This document shows positions 62,090 to 64,000 of a stretch of DNA of 64,000 bases, in pieces. Under the pieces are notes generated by a model. The model saw only the letters and a list, made by a program, of their open reading frames with translations, was not told the origin of the DNA and ran no database searches. The stretch comes from Glaciecola amylolytica (lineage in GTDB: Bacteria > Bacteroidota > Bacteroidia > Flavobacteriales_D > Crocinitomicaceae): assembly GCA_003856375.1 (NCBI GenBank), contig CP034120.1:186001-250000 (forward strand). Direction: 5' to 3'. The position numbers were made by a program, and so were the translations under genes. The stretch's first letter is position 1; every line of letters starts with the position of its first letter.

Positions 62090-62743
62090 GTGCAATTGGA
62101 ATTGAAATTGACAAAAAAGGAAAAATACGAACAGCAGTTGAAAGCTTATCTGCCGGCCGGTTTCGAGTCGATGGTGGCTGATTTGCTCCTGAGTCATCCG
62201 GTTCGTTTTGCGATCACAAACCCGCGATCGACCAAGTTGGGAGATTACCGTGCGCCTCAGCAAGGAGAAACTTTTCATCGTATTTCGGTCAACGGGAATA
62301 TGAATCCGTACAATTTCTTAATCACCACGCTGCACGAATTTGCTCATTTGCGGGTTTATGTTCAGTTCGGATTTCGGATCAAACCGCATGGTGAAGAATG
62401 GAAAACCGAATTCAGAAAATTACTTTGGCCGGCTATTCAAACCGGATTACTGCCAAAAGACATTGAAGTTGCACTGATGACCAGTTTAACGAACATGAAA
62501 GCTTCTTCCTGCACGGATACACAGTTGTCACGCGTACTGCGGCAATACGACAAACGGGAAGGAGGGGAGATTATACTGGAGGAAATTCCAAAAAATGCTA
62601 CTTTTGTTTTGCAAGGAAAAACCTTTGTGAAAGGAGAGTTGAGGCGAACTCGTTTTTTGTGTACGGAAGTACCTTCGAAACGCCAGTTTTTAATTCATTC
62701 GCTTGCAACAGTTCAACTTTTAGAAAACAACCATGAAAAATAA
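62090..62743 (+). CDS. SprT-like zinc metalloprotease-domain protein
   Basis: 217 aa from a GTG start (GTG-CAA-TTG); no in-frame ATG occurs before residue ~30. The SprT-like domain has the zinc motif HEFAH with a third potential His in KPHGEEW. A later region (ATFVLQGKTFVKGELRRTRFLCTEVPSKRQFLIH) resembles the SprT C-terminal end but without the usual zinc-ribbon CxxC pairs. SprT/Spartan-type proteases act on DNA-protein cross-links; a role here is inference. It overlaps the manC start by 11 nt. Confidence 0.88.
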   Translation: MQLELKLTKKEKYEQQLKAYLPAGFESMVADLLLSHPVRFAITNPRSTKLGDYRAPQQGETFHRISVNGNMNPYNFLITTLHEFAHLRVYVQFGFRIKPHGEEWKTEFRKLLWPAIQTGLLPKDIEVALMTSLTNMKASSCTDTQLSRVLRQYDKREGGEIILEEIPKNATFVLQGKTFVKGELRRTRFLCTEVPSKRQFLIHSLATVQLLENNHEK

Positions 62744-63821
62744 CTATTGTGTGATCATGGCCGGAGGAATCGGAAGCCGGTTCTGGCCCATGTCAACTGC
62801 TCAGCGTCCGAAGCAATTTTTAGATGTGTTGGGGATTGGAAAATCTTTACTGCGCATGACTTTCGAGCGTTTATTACACATTGCTCCGGCGGAGAATATT
62901 TATATTGTTACCAATGCAAATTATGCTTCATTGGTTAAAGAGCAGCTTCCGGAATTAACGGATAGTCAGATCTTGACCGAGCCAGAAAGAAAGAACACCG
63001 CTCCTTGCATTACGTATGCAGCTGCAAAAATTCATTCGATCAATCCGGATGCAACATTGATTGTAGCACCTTCGGACCACTTGATTTTAAAAGAAGATAA
63101 ATTCACGGAAATTGTCAATACGGCAATTTCTAATGCAAATAAAGAAGATCGTTTGGTGACTTTGGGAATCAAACCGACTCGTCCTGATACCGGTTACGGC
63201 TACATTGAATTCGTTGAAGACGGAGATATTCTTCCCGGACAGGTGAAAGATGTGAAGCATTTTACGGAGAAACCAAACAGGGAATTGGCTGAGATCTTTT
63301 TGCGAAGCGGAAATTACTACTGGAATTCCGGAATCTTCATCTGGCGTGCGAAAACAATTTTGAATGCTTTGGAGAAATTCAAACCGGAATTGTATCATTT
63401 GTTTACGGATCAATCTGAGAAATACAATACTCCGCAGGAACAGGCTTATGTGAATGCATCTTTTTCGGCATGTGAAGATATTTCCATTGACTTTGCGGTG
63501 ATGGAAAACGCGAAAAATGTGGATGTGGTTCTGTCTAATTTCGACTGGTCGGATTTGGGAACCTGGGGAAGCTTGTACTCACATTTGGAGAAAGATTACA
63601 ATGGAAACGCAGTGATCGGTGACCATGTTCATATGATCAACTCGGAAAATTGTATCGTAAATCTTCCAAGCAATAAGTTGGCTCTGATTCAGGGCTTACA
63701 AAATTACATCGTAGTGGAATCGGATAATATGCTGATGATTCTGAACCAGCACGATGAGCAGAACTTGAAAAAGTATATGTCTCCGATGCAGGAATCAAGC
63801 CCGGAGTTTTTTCCGAAATAG
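62733..63821 (+). CDS. manC: Mannose-1-phosphate guanylyltransferase
   Basis: 362 aa. Makes GDP-mannose from mannose-1-phosphate and GTP. It shows MAGGIGSRFWPMSTAQRPKQFLD (nucleotide and metal site), TEPERKNTAPCITYAA, APSDHLI, GYGYIEF, KPNRELAEIF and NSGIFIWRA. It has only the transferase domain and lacks the C-terminal isomerase domain of bifunctional ManC/AlgA. A terminator follows 15 nt downstream. Confidence 0.95.
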   Translation: MKNNYCVIMAGGIGSRFWPMSTAQRPKQFLDVLGIGKSLLRMTFERLLHIAPAENIYIVTNANYASLVKEQLPELTDSQILTEPERKNTAPCITYAAAKIHSINPDATLIVAPSDHLILKEDKFTEIVNTAISNANKEDRLVTLGIKPTRPDTGYGYIEFVEDGDILPGQVKDVKHFTEKPNRELAEIFLRSGNYYWNSGIFIWRAKTILNALEKFKPELYHLFTDQSEKYNTPQEQAYVNASFSACEDISIDFAVMENAKNVDVVLSNFDWSDLGTWGSLYSHLEKDYNGNAVIGDHVHMINSENCIVNLPSNKLALIQGLQNYIVVESDNMLMILNQHDEQNLKKYMSPMQESSPEFFPK

Positions 63822-63836
63822 AGATTAAAACAGCAA

Positions 63837-63869
63837 GTCGGGGTGAAAATTTTTTCACCCCGACTCGTT
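63837..63869 (+). terminator. Terminator after manC, GGGTGAAAAATTTTTCACCC-like core
   Basis: GTCGGGGTGAAAATTTTTTCACCCCGAC hairpin (arms GTCGGGGTGAAAA and its complement) followed by TCGTTTTT. Third member of the shared terminator family; it lies between convergent genes. Confidence 0.88.
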
Positions 63870-63886
63870 TTTGTAAAGGATGGTCT

Positions 63887-64000
63887 TTACGGTCTATTAT
63901 TGTATTCGCGAAGCAAGTCGAAGTAGCTCAAAGTCTCCATTACGACAACTCCACCGGTAGTATCTCCATATTTTGCAGGAATCGCACCTGAGTAAACCAT
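63887..64000 (-). CDS. C-terminal end of a TonB-plug-type protein (partial)
   Basis: The last 37 residues of a minus-strand gene that runs off the right edge. The stretch SGAIPAKYGDTTGGVVVMET is typical of the plug domain of TonB-dependent receptors, and here the protein stops soon after it (SYFDLLREYNNRP), so it is a plug-only protein rather than a full receptor. The ATG at the edge is probably internal. Confidence 0.75.
   Translation of the reverse strand: MVYSGAIPAKYGDTTGGVVVMETLSYFDLLREYNNRP

Overview
The window looks like a chromosomal segment of a Bacteroidota bacterium, most likely a member of the Flavobacteriales near Fluviicola/Crocinitomicaceae (the lineage is inferred from gene content; no rRNA is present). 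Supporting signs are secreted proteins with type IX secretion (T9SS) sorting domains of type A and type B, a DUF4270-type lipoprotein, LytTR signalling, a flexirubin-free carotenoid set of the CruF/CrtZ/CrtYcd kind, weak Shine-Dalgarno sequences, and many promoters of the Bacteroidota form TAnnTTTG. No rRNA, tRNA, CRISPR array, transposase or phage gene was found.

Layout. 1-8 kb: a truncated 13-unit Ig-like repeat protein, an Mrp/NifU-type Fe-S carrier pair, a T9SS substrate and superoxide dismutase. 8-12.5 kb: two exported amidohydrolase-family proteins. 12.6-18.8 kb: a small membrane protein, a lipoprotein cytochrome c, HflX, a TPR/SpoIIE-type phosphatase and, 4 nt behind it, three carotenoid genes. 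18.8-26 kb (minus strand): lipoprotein, prenyl synthase, RfbA, MMPL/RND exporter, S9 peptidase. 26-34.9 kb: a pair of Cys-rich-domain membrane proteins, GlmS, DUF4270 lipoprotein, a miniature glycogen-synthase-like protein, and diverging from these panC, panD, a flippase-like membrane protein and RfaE2.

34.9-46 kb is the accessory part. First come two membrane proteins, one with an EVE/PUA-like N-terminal sensor domain. Then a ten-gene minus-strand operon (36456-45886) with one clear promoter at its head. It holds at least four clear and two divergent copies of one unrecognised domain (amphipathic IAEAQxxLD helix, GFxPTFYxF motif, RTKLVxVPAP tail), variously fused to or interrupted by PASTA and OmpA-like modules, together with a long coiled coil, a TPR protein and a protein built of L7/L12-C-terminal-like repeats. 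None carries an export signal. This is the best candidate here for an undescribed multi-protein assembly.

46-55.5 kb: two giant duplicated T9SS type-B surface proteins with long stretches of near-identical DNA, separated by a small secreted protein. 55.8-64 kb: a LiaF-like/LytS/LytR three-gene signalling operon, a YdeI-like protein, an L,D-transpeptidase-like protein, an Mla-type ABC pair, a SprT-like protein, mannose-1-phosphate guanylyltransferase, and the end of a TonB-plug-type protein at the right edge.

Three cross-window signals stand out: a shared promoter-like motif TTGAACC-N14-CTGTA ahead of three envelope-related genes; three terminators with the same GGGTGAAAAATTTTTCACCC core; and a small family of AT-rich inverted-repeat spacers.
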